Positions 7,559-16,154 of a DNA stretch of 64,000 nt are shown here, piece by piece. The stretch lies in contig CALGKA010000058.1 of NCBI GenBank assembly GCA_937927895.1, positions 32,151-96,150 of the forward strand. Reading direction: 5' to 3'. Within the stretch, counting starts at the first letter, position 1; each line of letters starts with the position of its first letter. Source of the DNA: an uncultured Granulosicoccaceae bacterium (GTDB taxonomy: Bacteria; Pseudomonadota; Gammaproteobacteria; Granulosicoccales; Granulosicoccaceae). The position numbers and the translations under genes were made by a program. The notes beneath the pieces were generated by a model. It made no database searches. It saw nothing but the letters and a program-made list of their open reading frames with translations, and had not been told where the DNA came from.

Positions 7559-8902
7559 ATGGCTCAAAATAATAACCCGGCAGTACAGAATATGGCGACG
7601 CAAGTCGAATTCGACGTACCTGCAAAGGTAGGTAAGTATCAACTGCTGGAAAAAATTGGCAGTGGTACGTGTGGTGTAGTTTATCGCGCTTACGATGCGA
7701 TTCTGTCGCGCGACGTAGCGATCAAAATCTCGCAAGTCGGCATGCTTGATCAGCATACGGGTAAGATGCCTGGTGCTCAAAAAGCGTTTATCACTGAGAC
7801 GTTGTCGGCCGGTCGATTGGCGCACCCCAACATTGTGTCGGTGTATGACGCAGGCGTTGATGGCCCACTTAACTACCTGGTGATGGAATATGTTGAGGGT
7901 GTACCTCTTAAGCAATATGGCCGTGGTCAAACTCAGCTGAGCCCGCACCGTGTGGTGAGTGTCATAGCTGAGGTCTGTAAAGCAATAGATTACTCACACA
8001 AGAAAGGTATCGTTCATCGTGATATCAAGCCTGCGAATATTATGATTGCTAATGATGGCGCAGTGAAGCTGCTCGATTTTGGAATCGCTATTAGTACCAC
8101 CGCTGATGAAGCGGCTGGCACTGGTCGCCCTGCATTGGGCACACCTAATTATGTGTCGCCGGAGCAAGTTAAAGGTGCTGAGCTTGGACCGCGCAGTGAC
8201 ATTTATTCTTTAGGTACAGTATTGTTTGAAATGCTCACGGGTCAGCAAGTTTTCAAAGCACGTGAGGTTAAAGAATTATTTAAAGCCATCTTAAGTGAGC
8301 CAGCGCCACTGCTGACATCAGTTCGTTCAGATCTGCCTGCAGAGCTTGAGCAAGTGATTGTTCGTTGCTTGGCTAAAAACCCGAGTAAACGTTATGCCAG
8401 TGGTGCTGAAATGGCGATGGCGCTTGAAGATGTAATTGATAAGATGGCTCCACCTGACATGGTCTCATCAGAAATGGCAAGCTGGGTACCGGTAATGTCT
8501 GAGCTTAAATTCTTTTCTAAGTTCAGTGAACGTAAGGTAGCGTGCTTTGCATCAGTTAGTACTATCGTACGTTTTAGTTCAGGTACCACAGCGCTAGGTA
8601 AAGATACGATTGATAATCATATCTATGTCATTTTAGAAGGCGTTGCAAGCCTTGCGGGACACAATGGTCTAAGTGCGGTGCTTGGCCCGGGTGATTGCTT
8701 TGGGGAATCTGGCTTTCTACGCGGTGACAAAAACGAAAGCGATGTTGATGTTATGACAGACATTGTCGCGCTTAAAGTTAAATCTTCCGATGTTCAGGCC
8801 ATGCCTGAGGCAGATCAGCTAGCGCATTATCAAATGATTGCTAACAGTATCTCGCAGCGTCCAAGTAAAACTGAAGACTTATTATTGGATCTTGCTCTGT
8901 AA
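7559..8902 (+). CDS. Ser/Thr protein kinase with C-terminal cyclic-nucleotide-binding-like domain
   Basis: 447 aa, no membrane segment. Residues ~26-290 form a Hanks-type kinase: P-loop GSGTCG at 34-39, VAIK lysine at 56, catalytic HRDIKPAN at 153-160, DFG at 173-175, and GTPNYVSPEQ at 194-203. All the residues needed for catalysis are present. Residues ~320-435 look like a Crp-type cNMP-binding fold: an N-terminal helix, then a strand-rich region with GVASLAGHNG, LGPGDCFGESGFLRGDKNESDV and ALKVKSSDVQAM. The usual phosphate-binding arginine after GE is not obvious, so ligand binding is uncertain. It follows mpl by 116 bp and ends at a strong terminator. Targets unknown. Confidence 0.9.
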   Translation: MAQNNNPAVQNMATQVEFDVPAKVGKYQLLEKIGSGTCGVVYRAYDAILSRDVAIKISQVGMLDQHTGKMPGAQKAFITETLSAGRLAHPNIVSVYDAGVDGPLNYLVMEYVEGVPLKQYGRGQTQLSPHRVVSVIAEVCKAIDYSHKKGIVHRDIKPANIMIANDGAVKLLDFGIAISTTADEAAGTGRPALGTPNYVSPEQVKGAELGPRSDIYSLGTVLFEMLTGQQVFKAREVKELFKAILSEPAPLLTSVRSDLPAELEQVIVRCLAKNPSKRYASGAEMAMALEDVIDKMAPPDMVSSEMASWVPVMSELKFFSKFSERKVACFASVSTIVRFSSGTTALGKDTIDNHIYVILEGVASLAGHNGLSAVLGPGDCFGESGFLRGDKNESDVDVMTDIVALKVKSSDVQAMPEADQLAHYQMIANSISQRPSKTEDLLLDLAL

Positions 8903-8923
8903 TTTTTACTTTGCAGTCGGCAT

Positions 8924-8958
8924 AAAAAAAGACCGCGCATTGCGCGGTCTTTTTTTTT
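8924..8958. terminator. Bidirectional intrinsic terminator
   Basis: A-run 8924-8930, then the self-complementary stem AGACCGCGCA/TGCGCGGTCT (8930-8950), then a T-run to 8958. It sits between the stop of the plus-strand kinase gene and the stop of minus-strand galE and can terminate both. Confidence 0.93.
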
Positions 8959-8978
8959 GGTGTTTAAAACCTGAAGTA

Positions 8979-9974
8979 TTAGGCAGCTTTTTGTTTCGCC
9001 AGTAGATGCTTTTCCCAGTCGATAGCGGTACGAACAATAACTTCTAAATCGTCGTACTTTGGTGTCCAGTCAAGGGTTTTGTGGATTTTATCAACATTGG
9101 CAATAAGCTCTGGCGGATCACCTGCGCGGCGCGGGTGTTCAACGATATTAATAGATTCACCGTTAACCTTCTGCACAGTATCCAGTACGTCTCTAACGCT
9201 ATAGCCGTGGCCATAACCGCAGTTTAGTCGAGTTGATTCACCGCCTTTGCGTAAGTAATCAAGCGCGTGAATATGTGCTGAGGCAAGATCAACCACGTGG
9301 ATGTAGTCGCGTACGCCTGTGCCGTCAGCAGTTGGGAAGTCAGTGCCGTAAACATAAATTTCCGGACGCTTACCAACAGCAACTTCAGCCGCTACTTTAA
9401 TCAACAAGGTGGCGCCAACGGTTGATTGTCCAATTTGGCCATCCGGATCACAACCTGCAACATTGAAGTAACGCAAGATCACATGCTTCATGTCTGTTGC
9501 TTTGCTTAAGTCTTCAATCATGTATTCGGACATAAGCTTCGACATGCCATACGGGTTTATAGGTGCTGTCGGTGATTTTTCACTACACGGCGTGCCGTCG
9601 CCTTCGCCGTAAGTCGCAGCAGTAGATGAAAAGATAAAGTTCTCTACCTTATTGTTTTGGCAGCATTCCAACAAGTTGCGCGTGCTGGCAGTATTGTTGT
9701 TGTAGTACTTAAGCGGATTTTCAACTGATTCGGGAACAATAGTATGCGCTGCAAAGTGCATGACGGTGCCAACGTTATGTTCGGTCATTATGCGATCGAC
9801 CAATTCCATATCGCCAGTTTTACCTACTACTAATTCACCAAACAGGATGCTGTCTTCGAAACCGGTTGAGAGGTCGTCGAGGACAACAATTTTTTCGCCC
9901 TGTTGCCCGAGTTGTTTGACCGTATGGCTACCGATATAGCCAGCACCACCTGTCACTAGTATTGATTTAGACAT
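8979..9974 (-). CDS. galE: UDP-glucose 4-epimerase
   Basis: 331 aa extended short-chain dehydrogenase/reductase. It interconverts UDP-glucose and UDP-galactose with bound NAD, supplying surface polysaccharide precursors. The NAD loop GGAGYIGSHT is at about 8-17, the serine of FSSTAATYG near 116-124, and the catalytic YGMSK near 142-146. NPYGMSKLM and RYFNVAGCDP are the usual family landmarks. It is monocistronic on the minus strand, ending at the shared bidirectional terminator. Confidence 0.95.
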   Translation of the reverse strand: MSKSILVTGGAGYIGSHTVKQLGQQGEKIVVLDDLSTGFEDSILFGELVVGKTGDMELVDRIMTEHNVGTVMHFAAHTIVPESVENPLKYYNNNTASTRNLLECCQNNKVENFIFSSTAATYGEGDGTPCSEKSPTAPINPYGMSKLMSEYMIEDLSKATDMKHVILRYFNVAGCDPDGQIGQSTVGATLLIKVAAEVAVGKRPEIYVYGTDFPTADGTGVRDYIHVVDLASAHIHALDYLRKGGESTRLNCGYGHGYSVRDVLDTVQKVNGESINIVEHPRRAGDPPELIANVDKIHKTLDWTPKYDDLEVIVRTAIDWEKHLLAKQKAA

Positions 9975-10258
9975 TCACTTCGCCTCGCTGTGCGTTTCAT
10001 CGCACCTATTTTAAATTAAAATTCGTGCATTTCAGCCGCACAAGCTTAAAAACGTTAAAGGGCAATATACCTTTGTGTTGCTCACCAATCTGGTAAATTT
10101 CAATAAAAGATAATATGAGCTGCTATCCCCTGCAACAGACATTCCGTGTGTTGCGTTCCGCGAATCGCGGTTGCTGCTGCTTAACTAGTACTTTTTATTT
10201 AGAAGTCAGCAACCACTTGCGGATGAGCAAGGGTATCGGCTAAAAAAAGGTTTTCTTT

Positions 10259-10932
10259 ATGCGAAATGACTTCTGGCACCAGGCTTGGGCAAAAAGTGAT
10301 CGACCCGGTTGGCAGCAAAAAGTGGTGAACCCATACTTGCTGGAGCATTGGGCTGCGTCCACTGCGAAGGCGCCAGAGGCCGTGTTTGTGCGTTGTGTGG
10401 CAGAAGCCTTGATATGCTGTGGCTGCGGCAGCAAGGGCACCACGTGGTTGGCATTGATTTAAGTGTCGCTGCACTTGAACAATTTTGTGAACAACAGTCA
10501 ATTGAAGTAGTTCGAGAGCAAGATGGGCAGCTGACTGTCTTCCGATCTGATGGTTGGACGCTCTATGCCGGAGATTTTTTTAAGCTGTCGCCAGATCATT
10601 TGGACCGCATAGACCGGGTCTATGACAGGGCTGCAGTGATTGCTCTGCCACCTCTACAGCGAAAAAAATACGCGGCCCACATGATGTCAATTTTGCCCTC
10701 TGCGGCGGAAATCTTTGTGATCACAATAACTTATGATCAATCGAAAATGGAAGGGCCGCCTTTTTCGGTTTCAGATGAAGAGCTTCAGGCTCTCTTTGGA
10801 GAGCATTATCAGATCAGTGTTGTGCAGTCGGTAAGCGGTCCGGATCAGGTCGGCAATCTTGGTGCAAGGGGTGTAGATACCCTGCGGGAGGCTTGCGTGG
10901 TTTTGAAGCCGAAAGTTAGCCTCGAAACCTGA
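10259..10932 (+). pseudogene. tpm: Thiopurine S-methyltransferase broken by a -1 frameshift
   Basis: Two overlapping frames together spell a bacterial TPMT, a SAM-dependent methyltransferase of thiopurines and of selenium or tellurium oxyanions. Codons from ATG 10259 give MRNDFWHQAWAKSDRPGWQQ, then NPYLLEHW and EAVFV. The next motif, LCGRSLDMLWLRQQGHHVVG, occurs only in the frame one base over and continues cleanly to the stop at 10932 (YDRAAVIALPP, GPPFSV). Inserting one C near 10391 restores VFVPLCGRSLDMLW, the family motif. Repaired length would be 224 aa, close to the usual ~217. The break falls on the SAM-binding motif, so the gene as written is non-functional unless this is a sequencing error. 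The rest of the sequence is well kept, so the lesion is recent or artefactual. Confidence 0.88.
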
Positions 10933-11057
10933 TAAAATGGTGAAATTAGATCGTTGCGTAACACACCGTGACTTTGACTTGTAATTACTTGAATACACAC
11001 TATTAAGCCCGCATTTATAAGTAGCTTTAGAAGTGGATGAAATAGTGGATCAAATTT

Positions 11058-11201
11058 ATGCCTGAAAAATTGAAAAAAATGATCGGAGTATTGATTCTAG
11101 TGTGCTCAATCGGTGGGGTATCCTGCGTGGGTGCGTTAGGGCCATCGCTTGATCGAATCACGGAAGGGTCGAGCGGATCCAAAGCCAAGGTGGTCAAGTG
11201 A
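11058..11201 (+). CDS. 47-aa single-span membrane or lipoprotein-like peptide
   Basis: Starts ATG with a short basic N-terminus (MPEKLKKM), then a hydrophobic stretch IGVLILVCSIGGVSC, then a polar tail rich in S, G and K. This could be a small membrane anchor or a weak lipoprotein signal (GVSC). Its TGA overlaps the GTG start of the next gene (GTGA), showing it heads the XpaC-TelA-SPFH operon. I know no family for it. Confidence 0.6.
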   Translation: MPEKLKKMIGVLILVCSIGGVSCVGALGPSLDRITEGSSGSKAKVVK

Positions 11202-12055
11202 ACGGACCTAAGCGAGGTGGTGCGAAAAAATATAATCCGGATGACACCAGACGGATGCCACAGTCACGAGCGTTTTTACTCTACTTGTTACCTATGCCAA
11301 TGTTGTTTTTAGCGTTGTGGCGAATGTTAGGTGGTAACGGTGGCAGTGCCTTTGGATTTGCTGCTGGTTTTGCACTTTGTATGTTGGCGGCAACACTGGT
11401 ACGCAAAGGTGTGGGAATTGAAAGCGAAGCTAAGCGTCGCAAGATTGTTCGTCGCAGTAGCACTGTGCCCTACAAAGTAATTGGCGCTGGCGTGTTGGGT
11501 GTAGCCATATTTCTAAGTGCGTTGATGGGCGCGGGTATACCAATGTTTAGTAGTTTGATGCTTGGTTTAGCATCTGTTGTTGGTTGTGTTTTTGTATACG
11601 GTACTGACCCTTCCAGAAATTCACCTGATATGTCTGCCATTGGTGTTACTTCAGAAGAAGTCTTGGAAATTCTCAATGAAGCGGATACTAAAATTCTTGC
11701 CATTGAAGCTGCCCGTGATCGAATTCACAACGTTGAATTAAAAGACCGGCTTAAAAATATTACCAAGGGCGTGCGTGAAATTATGGGCATCGTTGAAGAC
11801 GACCCACGAGACTTACGCCGCGCAAGAAAATTTTTACGAACCTACTTAGATGGTGCGCAACGCGTGACTGAAGGTTACGCAGACACTCACAGCTACGGCG
11901 ATGACGGTGAGCTTGAAGATAACTTTCGCAATGTGCTTGGCACAATTGAAAGAGTCATAGAAGAACAAAAAGGCAAATTGTTAGAAAACAATCTGACAGA
12001 GCTTGATGTGCAAATTGAAGTGCTACAGCTGCAGTTAGAAAAAGAAGGCGTTTAG
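11198..12055 (+). CDS. XpaC-like protein (5-bromo-4-chloroindolyl phosphate hydrolysis family)
   Basis: 285 aa with GTG start overlapping the preceding 47-aa gene. After a basic N-terminus there are hydrophobic segments at ~25-42 and 47-63, then a positively charged turn, and another hydrophobic pair at ~86-103 and 107-125. The remaining ~150 residues are helical and charged, with likely coiled coil. This layout and position immediately before telA match the XpaC family, which is named for a phenotype in Bacillus and has no proven enzymatic role. The tail probably faces the cytoplasm and may contact the TelA protein (inference from conserved pairing, as in Bacillus xpaC-yaaN). Confidence 0.75.
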   Translation: MNGPKRGGAKKYNPDDTRRMPQSRAFLLYLLPMPMLFLALWRMLGGNGGSAFGFAAGFALCMLAATLVRKGVGIESEAKRRKIVRRSSTVPYKVIGAGVLGVAIFLSALMGAGIPMFSSLMLGLASVVGCVFVYGTDPSRNSPDMSAIGVTSEEVLEILNEADTKILAIEAARDRIHNVELKDRLKNITKGVREIMGIVEDDPRDLRRARKFLRTYLDGAQRVTEGYADTHSYGDDGELEDNFRNVLGTIERVIEEQKGKLLENNLTELDVQIEVLQLQLEKEGV

Positions 12056-12113
12056 GGCATGCGTAGCTTTGGTACTAATACACTATGGGTAGAAATCAAT
12101 AGAGGAACAGAAA

Positions 12114-13274
12114 ATGTCTGAAGTCGTGACTACAGATGAGTCGTTAAAGGAAGATGTAGCTAAGCTGGAAGCTATGTTAGCGCCCGATTTAAAGTATGAA
12201 ATGGTGACACTGGAAACTGCCAATCAAACAGATCGCGCAAAAATCACTGAGCTAATGAATGACATTGATCTTGGTGATTCAAACAGTATTCTTTTTTACG
12301 GTAGCAATGCTCAAGAGCAACTCACTACTATTAGTGACAACATGCTCGAAGGCGTGCGCAACAAAGATGTTGGCCCTGCCGGTCAAGATCTCAATAACAT
12401 GGTCTCTGTGCTTCGTGGTTTTGATGTCGCCGGTATGGACCCAAACAAAAAGCAAGGCTTCTTTGCGCGGCTATTCAGACGTGCAACACCAGCCGCGCAG
12501 TTTGTACAAAAATATGAAGGTGTTCGCCGTCAGATAGATACCATCACAGATAACCTAGAAGATCACAAAACTAAGTTATTGACTGATATCGCGAGTCTTG
12601 ATCGGCTATACGATGCCAACCTTGATTACTACCATGCGCTTGAGCTCTATATTGTAGCAGGTGAAGAGAAACTGGCACACCTTGATAACGTAGAGCTTCC
12701 AGCGTTAATGCAAGCAGCAAAAGACACCGATGATGTCCTGCGGGCACAAGAGTTACGTGATTTACGTACAGCGCGTGATGATCTAGAGCGTCGAATCCAC
12801 GATCTAATGCTGACTCGACAAGTTGCTATGCAAAGCTTACCAAGTATTCGGATGGTGCAAGAGAACGATAAAGGGTTAGTGTCAAAAATCAGCTCTACTT
12901 TAGTCAATACTGTGCCCTTGTGGCGCCAGCAGCTAGCGCAAGCTGTTACTGTGTTTCGTTCTCAGGAGGCAGGCAAGAGCGTTAAGGCTGCAACAGATTT
13001 AACCAATGATCTGCTTGAAAAGAATGCTGAAACACTGCGAACCGCTAACCGTGAAGTTCGCGAGCAAATGGAACGTGGGGTATTCGATATAGAATCTGTT
13101 AAAAGAGCTAACGAAAACCTGATCGCAACCATTGAAGAAAGTCTGCAGATTGCAGATGAAGGAAAAGCCAAGCGACGTGAAGCGGAAAAAACTCTCACGC
13201 AACTTGAATCTGAATTGAAAAGCAAACTCGCTGCTGCGAGTTCACAAGCACGCGCAACATCTACAGGAGCATAA
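12114..13274 (+). CDS. telA: TelA/KlaA-like toxic anion resistance family protein
   Basis: 386 aa, soluble and almost entirely helical, with long charged coiled-coil stretches at about 195-240 and 300-380. Landmarks include SILFYGSNAQEQLTTISDNMLEGV (about 60-83), a GFFARLFRR motif near 121-129, and ASLDRLYDANLDYYHALELYIVAGE (about 163-187), all typical of TelA. The family is linked to tellurite and other stress resistance and to cell-envelope antibiotics in different bacteria; biochemical function is unknown. A good ribosome site (AGAGGAAC) lies before the ATG. It is followed by the SPFH gene after 3 bp, supporting one operon. Confidence 0.88.
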   Translation: MSEVVTTDESLKEDVAKLEAMLAPDLKYEMVTLETANQTDRAKITELMNDIDLGDSNSILFYGSNAQEQLTTISDNMLEGVRNKDVGPAGQDLNNMVSVLRGFDVAGMDPNKKQGFFARLFRRATPAAQFVQKYEGVRRQIDTITDNLEDHKTKLLTDIASLDRLYDANLDYYHALELYIVAGEEKLAHLDNVELPALMQAAKDTDDVLRAQELRDLRTARDDLERRIHDLMLTRQVAMQSLPSIRMVQENDKGLVSKISSTLVNTVPLWRQQLAQAVTVFRSQEAGKSVKAATDLTNDLLEKNAETLRTANREVREQMERGVFDIESVKRANENLIATIEESLQIADEGKAKRREAEKTLTQLESELKSKLAAASSQARATSTGA

Positions 13275-13277
13275 CTA

Positions 13278-14432
13278 ATGGGTTTGTTTGACAAACTATT
13301 TGGCGAATTTGTCGACATCATTGAGTGGACTGACGATACCAGTGACACAATGGTGTATCGCTTCGAGCGCTACGGCAATGAAATAAAATACGGTGCAAAG
13401 CTAACTGTCCGGGAAGGTCAGGCTGCGGTATTTGTTAATGAAGGTGAAGTGGCTGACGTGCTTAGTCCGGGTATGTATGAGCTTGAGACTCGCAACCTGC
13501 CTGTATTGTCTACGATACTTAATTGGGATCACGGTTTCAGCAGCCCGTTTAAAGCCGAAGTCTACTTTGTAAACACGAAGCGTTTTGTAGATCTGAAATG
13601 GGGTACTAAAAACCCATTGATGCTACGCGATGCAGAGTTTGGTGCGGCTCGAGTCCGTGCCTTTGGTACGTATGGTGTCAAAGTGACCGATCCATTGGTG
13701 TTCATCAGAGAGATTGTTGGTACTGATGGCAATTTCCAGGTGGATGAGATCAGTGATCAGCTACGTAATCTAATTACTTCGCGTTTCTCTTCAGCGGTAG
13801 GTGCTGCCGGTATTCCAGTGCTGGATATGGCTGCCAACTACGAGCAACTCGGTGATGTAATCGGTAAAAGAATCGGCCCTGAGTTTGGTGAGTATGGTTT
13901 AGAGCTTACTAAGTTGTTGGTAGAGAATATTTCAGTACCACCGTCAGTTGAAGAAGCACTTGATAAACGTACAAGTGCTGGCATGGTCGGTAACCTGGAC
14001 AAGTACATGCAGTACCAAACAGGTGTAGCTCTGGAAGCAGGCGCTAGCAACCCGGGTGGTGCAGCGGGTGCGGGCATTGGTATGGGTGCCGGTCTTGCTA
14101 TGGGTCATCAAATGGCCAACAGCATGGGCCAGGGTGGTTCGGCCGGTGGTCAGCAGTGGCACAACGATGGTCGTCGAGTACAAACTGATCCTGCTTCTGG
14201 CAAGTCGCTTCCACCACCACTTCCGGGTGGCAATCGCTATCATGTCGCCGTAGATGGCGAGGCCAGTGGTCCCTACAGTATTGAAGGATTACAGCAGCAA
14301 CTTGGCAATGGTTCTATGTCGTCAACGTCTCTTGTTTGGACCAACGGTATGGCTGACTGGGTAGAGGCCGGTAAAGTGTCGGAACTTAGTGAGTTATTCC
14401 GCACGCCGCCTCCACCAATTAAGCGTGGGTAA
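13278..14432 (+). CDS. SPFH-domain protein with C-terminal GYF_2 domain
   Basis: 384 aa. Residues ~20-240 are an SPFH/virion-core-like domain of the YdjI type: YGAKLTVREGQAAVFVNEGEVADVLSPGMYELETRNLP, then SRFSSAVGAAGIPVLDMAANYEQL. A glycine/alanine/methionine-rich linker occupies ~255-290. The last ~60 residues (YHVAVDGEASGPYSIEGL... LVWTNGMADWVEAGKV) are a GYF_2 domain, typically a protein-protein adaptor. SPFH proteins oligomerise at membranes. Three bases separate it from telA. Family members commonly sit beside the zinc-ribbon protein that follows here, so the pair likely forms one membrane complex (inference). Confidence 0.88.
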   Translation: MGLFDKLFGEFVDIIEWTDDTSDTMVYRFERYGNEIKYGAKLTVREGQAAVFVNEGEVADVLSPGMYELETRNLPVLSTILNWDHGFSSPFKAEVYFVNTKRFVDLKWGTKNPLMLRDAEFGAARVRAFGTYGVKVTDPLVFIREIVGTDGNFQVDEISDQLRNLITSRFSSAVGAAGIPVLDMAANYEQLGDVIGKRIGPEFGEYGLELTKLLVENISVPPSVEEALDKRTSAGMVGNLDKYMQYQTGVALEAGASNPGGAAGAGIGMGAGLAMGHQMANSMGQGGSAGGQQWHNDGRRVQTDPASGKSLPPPLPGGNRYHVAVDGEASGPYSIEGLQQQLGNGSMSSTSLVWTNGMADWVEAGKVSELSELFRTPPPPIKRG

Positions 14433-14455
14433 GACCCAGCAAACGATTTTAAGTT

Positions 14456-15685
14456 TTGAAAAATAATCCATTCGAAGACTACCTGTTCGTACCACAGCAG
14501 GCGCCCGATGCGGCGCCTGTTGCAGCACCTGAGGCTAAATCAGAGGCGCGCTTTCCTTGTAAAAATTGTGGTGGCATTCTGGCTTACGCCATTGGTACAG
14601 ACAACCTGCGCTGTACCCATTGCGGTCAATACCACGAAATAGACATTCCCGATGTAGAAATAGAGGAAATCGATCTGCCCAAAGGGCTGGAGCAGCTTGA
14701 AAAAACCCGCGAGCTAGGTTCAACAGAAGCACTGCTTAAATGCCCTAACTGTGCTGCACAGTTTGATATGGATGAAAACCTGCACTCAGGTGATTGTCCG
14801 TTCTGTGGCACTAGTGTGGTAACAAGCACAGGGCAAATCCACGAGTTTTCGCCACAGGCGCTTTTACCGTTTGCTATTAGTCGTGATGATGCGTTTGAGG
14901 CATATAAAAAATGGCTTAAGGGTCGTTGGTTCGCGCCTTCCAAATTAAAAAATCATGCGCGTGAAAGCAAAAGCCTTAAGGGTGTATACATACCCTATTG
15001 GACTTACGACAGCGACACCACTACATCGTATGCGGGACAAAGAGGCGATGTTTACTACGTGCGCCAAAATGTAACGGTAATGGAAAACGGGCGCTATGTT
15101 CGACGCTCTCGCATGGTACCGAAAATACGTTGGACGCCAGTGCAGGGTAGAACCGATAGGCACTTTGACGATCTTCTCATTGGTGCGACACGGACACTGC
15201 CGCGTAAAATCACCGATTGGTTAGAGCCATGGGATCTACAGAACATGGTGCCATACACGGAAGAATATCTTAGTGGTTTTCAAAGTGAGGTTTATCAGGT
15301 GGCGCTTGATGAGGGTTTTAATCATGCGCAGCGCGTAATGCAGCAAGTCATTAGGGGTGATGTAAACCATGCCATTGGCGGCGATCAACAACGCATTGTC
15401 CGGTTGCACACTAATCACTCGGATACCACATTTAAGCATGTGTTGTTGCCACTGTGGACAGCGGCATTTACGTTTAAGAATAAAACCTATCGCTTTGTTG
15501 TTAATGGTCGCAATGGTAAAACCCGTGGCGAGCGACCTTATAGTGTCATTAAGATTGCAGCGGCGGGTGTGGCGGCAGCTATTGTTGTAGGTACTGTGAC
15601 TTATACTATGCAGACCGGTAGGGTGAGTGGCTACGTTGTCGATAGGCCTATTTTTTATCCTATGCAGTATGAGCGTCGCTATTAG
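14456..15685 (+). CDS. Double zinc-ribbon protein with C-terminal membrane helix
   Basis: 409 aa, TTG start 24 bp after the SPFH gene. Two TFIIB-like zinc ribbons are plain: CKNCGG...CTHCGQ (about 35-58) and CPNCAAQ...CPFCGTS (about 96-119). A globular region follows with HEFSPQALLPFAISRDDAFEAYKKWLKGRWFAPSKLK and GVYIPYWTYDSDTTTSYAGQRGDVYYV, conserved in the family often mis-called primosomal protein. Near the C-terminus AAAGVAAAIVVGTVTYTM (about 367-384) is a membrane span. It closes the operon. DNA or RNA binding is possible from the ribbons, but the tail anchor suggests a membrane partner role. Confidence 0.82.
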   Translation: MKNNPFEDYLFVPQQAPDAAPVAAPEAKSEARFPCKNCGGILAYAIGTDNLRCTHCGQYHEIDIPDVEIEEIDLPKGLEQLEKTRELGSTEALLKCPNCAAQFDMDENLHSGDCPFCGTSVVTSTGQIHEFSPQALLPFAISRDDAFEAYKKWLKGRWFAPSKLKNHARESKSLKGVYIPYWTYDSDTTTSYAGQRGDVYYVRQNVTVMENGRYVRRSRMVPKIRWTPVQGRTDRHFDDLLIGATRTLPRKITDWLEPWDLQNMVPYTEEYLSGFQSEVYQVALDEGFNHAQRVMQQVIRGDVNHAIGGDQQRIVRLHTNHSDTTFKHVLLPLWTAAFTFKNKTYRFVVNGRNGKTRGERPYSVIKIAAAGVAAAIVVGTVTYTMQTGRVSGYVVDRPIFYPMQYERRY

Positions 15686-16154
15686 TTTTTGGCTTGGCAG
15701 TCTGCTTATCTGCTGTTTGCTGTTTGTTTATTTGCTGAGCTCAACTAGGGTGGCTGTCTTACGCAGCCTGATGTGAGCGGCACGCCAACCATGGCGATGT
15801 TTCGATGCCAGTCCCTGGCGCTACGAGTCAGTTTTGTAATCACACAAAAGTAACTAAAAAGTGTTTTCACGGCCGCTTTGCCTTGTCGAGGTGGCTGCGC
15901 CATTTTTTGAAATCTCCCTACGTGGGGTCGCGCGGTATGCACGTCCATGTGCGCCGCGCTCAAAGCACCGTCTATGGCGCTTGACCCCCACTCCGGAAGA
16001 TTTCAAAAAATAAACAGATGCTCTGAGCGGCATTCGCTGCGCTCAGAAAAAAATGGGGGCAGGCGGTGTTGGTCTCATGGGTTCCTTGTTGTTTTTACTG
16101 TTAGCCTGCAACAGGGTAGAATTTACGCATAGCACCTTTTGGAAAAATTTAAAT
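15686..16154. other. Intergenic region with palindromic element upstream of upp
   Basis: 469 bp. Contains the nested inverted-repeat element at 15903-16010 and a separate hairpin CTGAGCG...CGCTCAG (16023-16029 with 16040-16046). The upp promoter should lie in the last ~100 bp, but I could not choose one confidently. No credible gene. Confidence 0.7.
15903..16010. repeat. 108-bp nested inverted-repeat element
   Basis: Outer arms are a perfect 13-bp inverted repeat, TTTTTTGAAATCT (15903-15915) with AGATTTCAAAAAA (15998-16010). Inside, GTGGGGTC faces GACCCCCAC, and a GC-rich inner hairpin has GCAC facing GTGC around GTCCAT. The nesting resembles a non-autonomous or BIME-like intergenic element. 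Confidence 0.75.

Noticed and set aside
7496..7948. 150-codon minus-strand frame over the start of the kinase
   Set aside because: Shadow of the kinase gene with no family features.
10771..10998. Minus-strand frame over the end of tpm
   Set aside because: Antisense to a recognisable gene; no support.
16023..16046. CTGAGCG...CGCTCAG hairpin considered as a terminator
   Set aside because: Followed by A rather than T on the plus strand and lacks a minus-strand T-run at the right side, so it is kept only as a hairpin.
16053..16154. In-frame N-terminal extension of upp to an earlier ATG
   Set aside because: Adds 34 non-homologous residues; the ATG at 16155 gives the usual family length and N-terminus.
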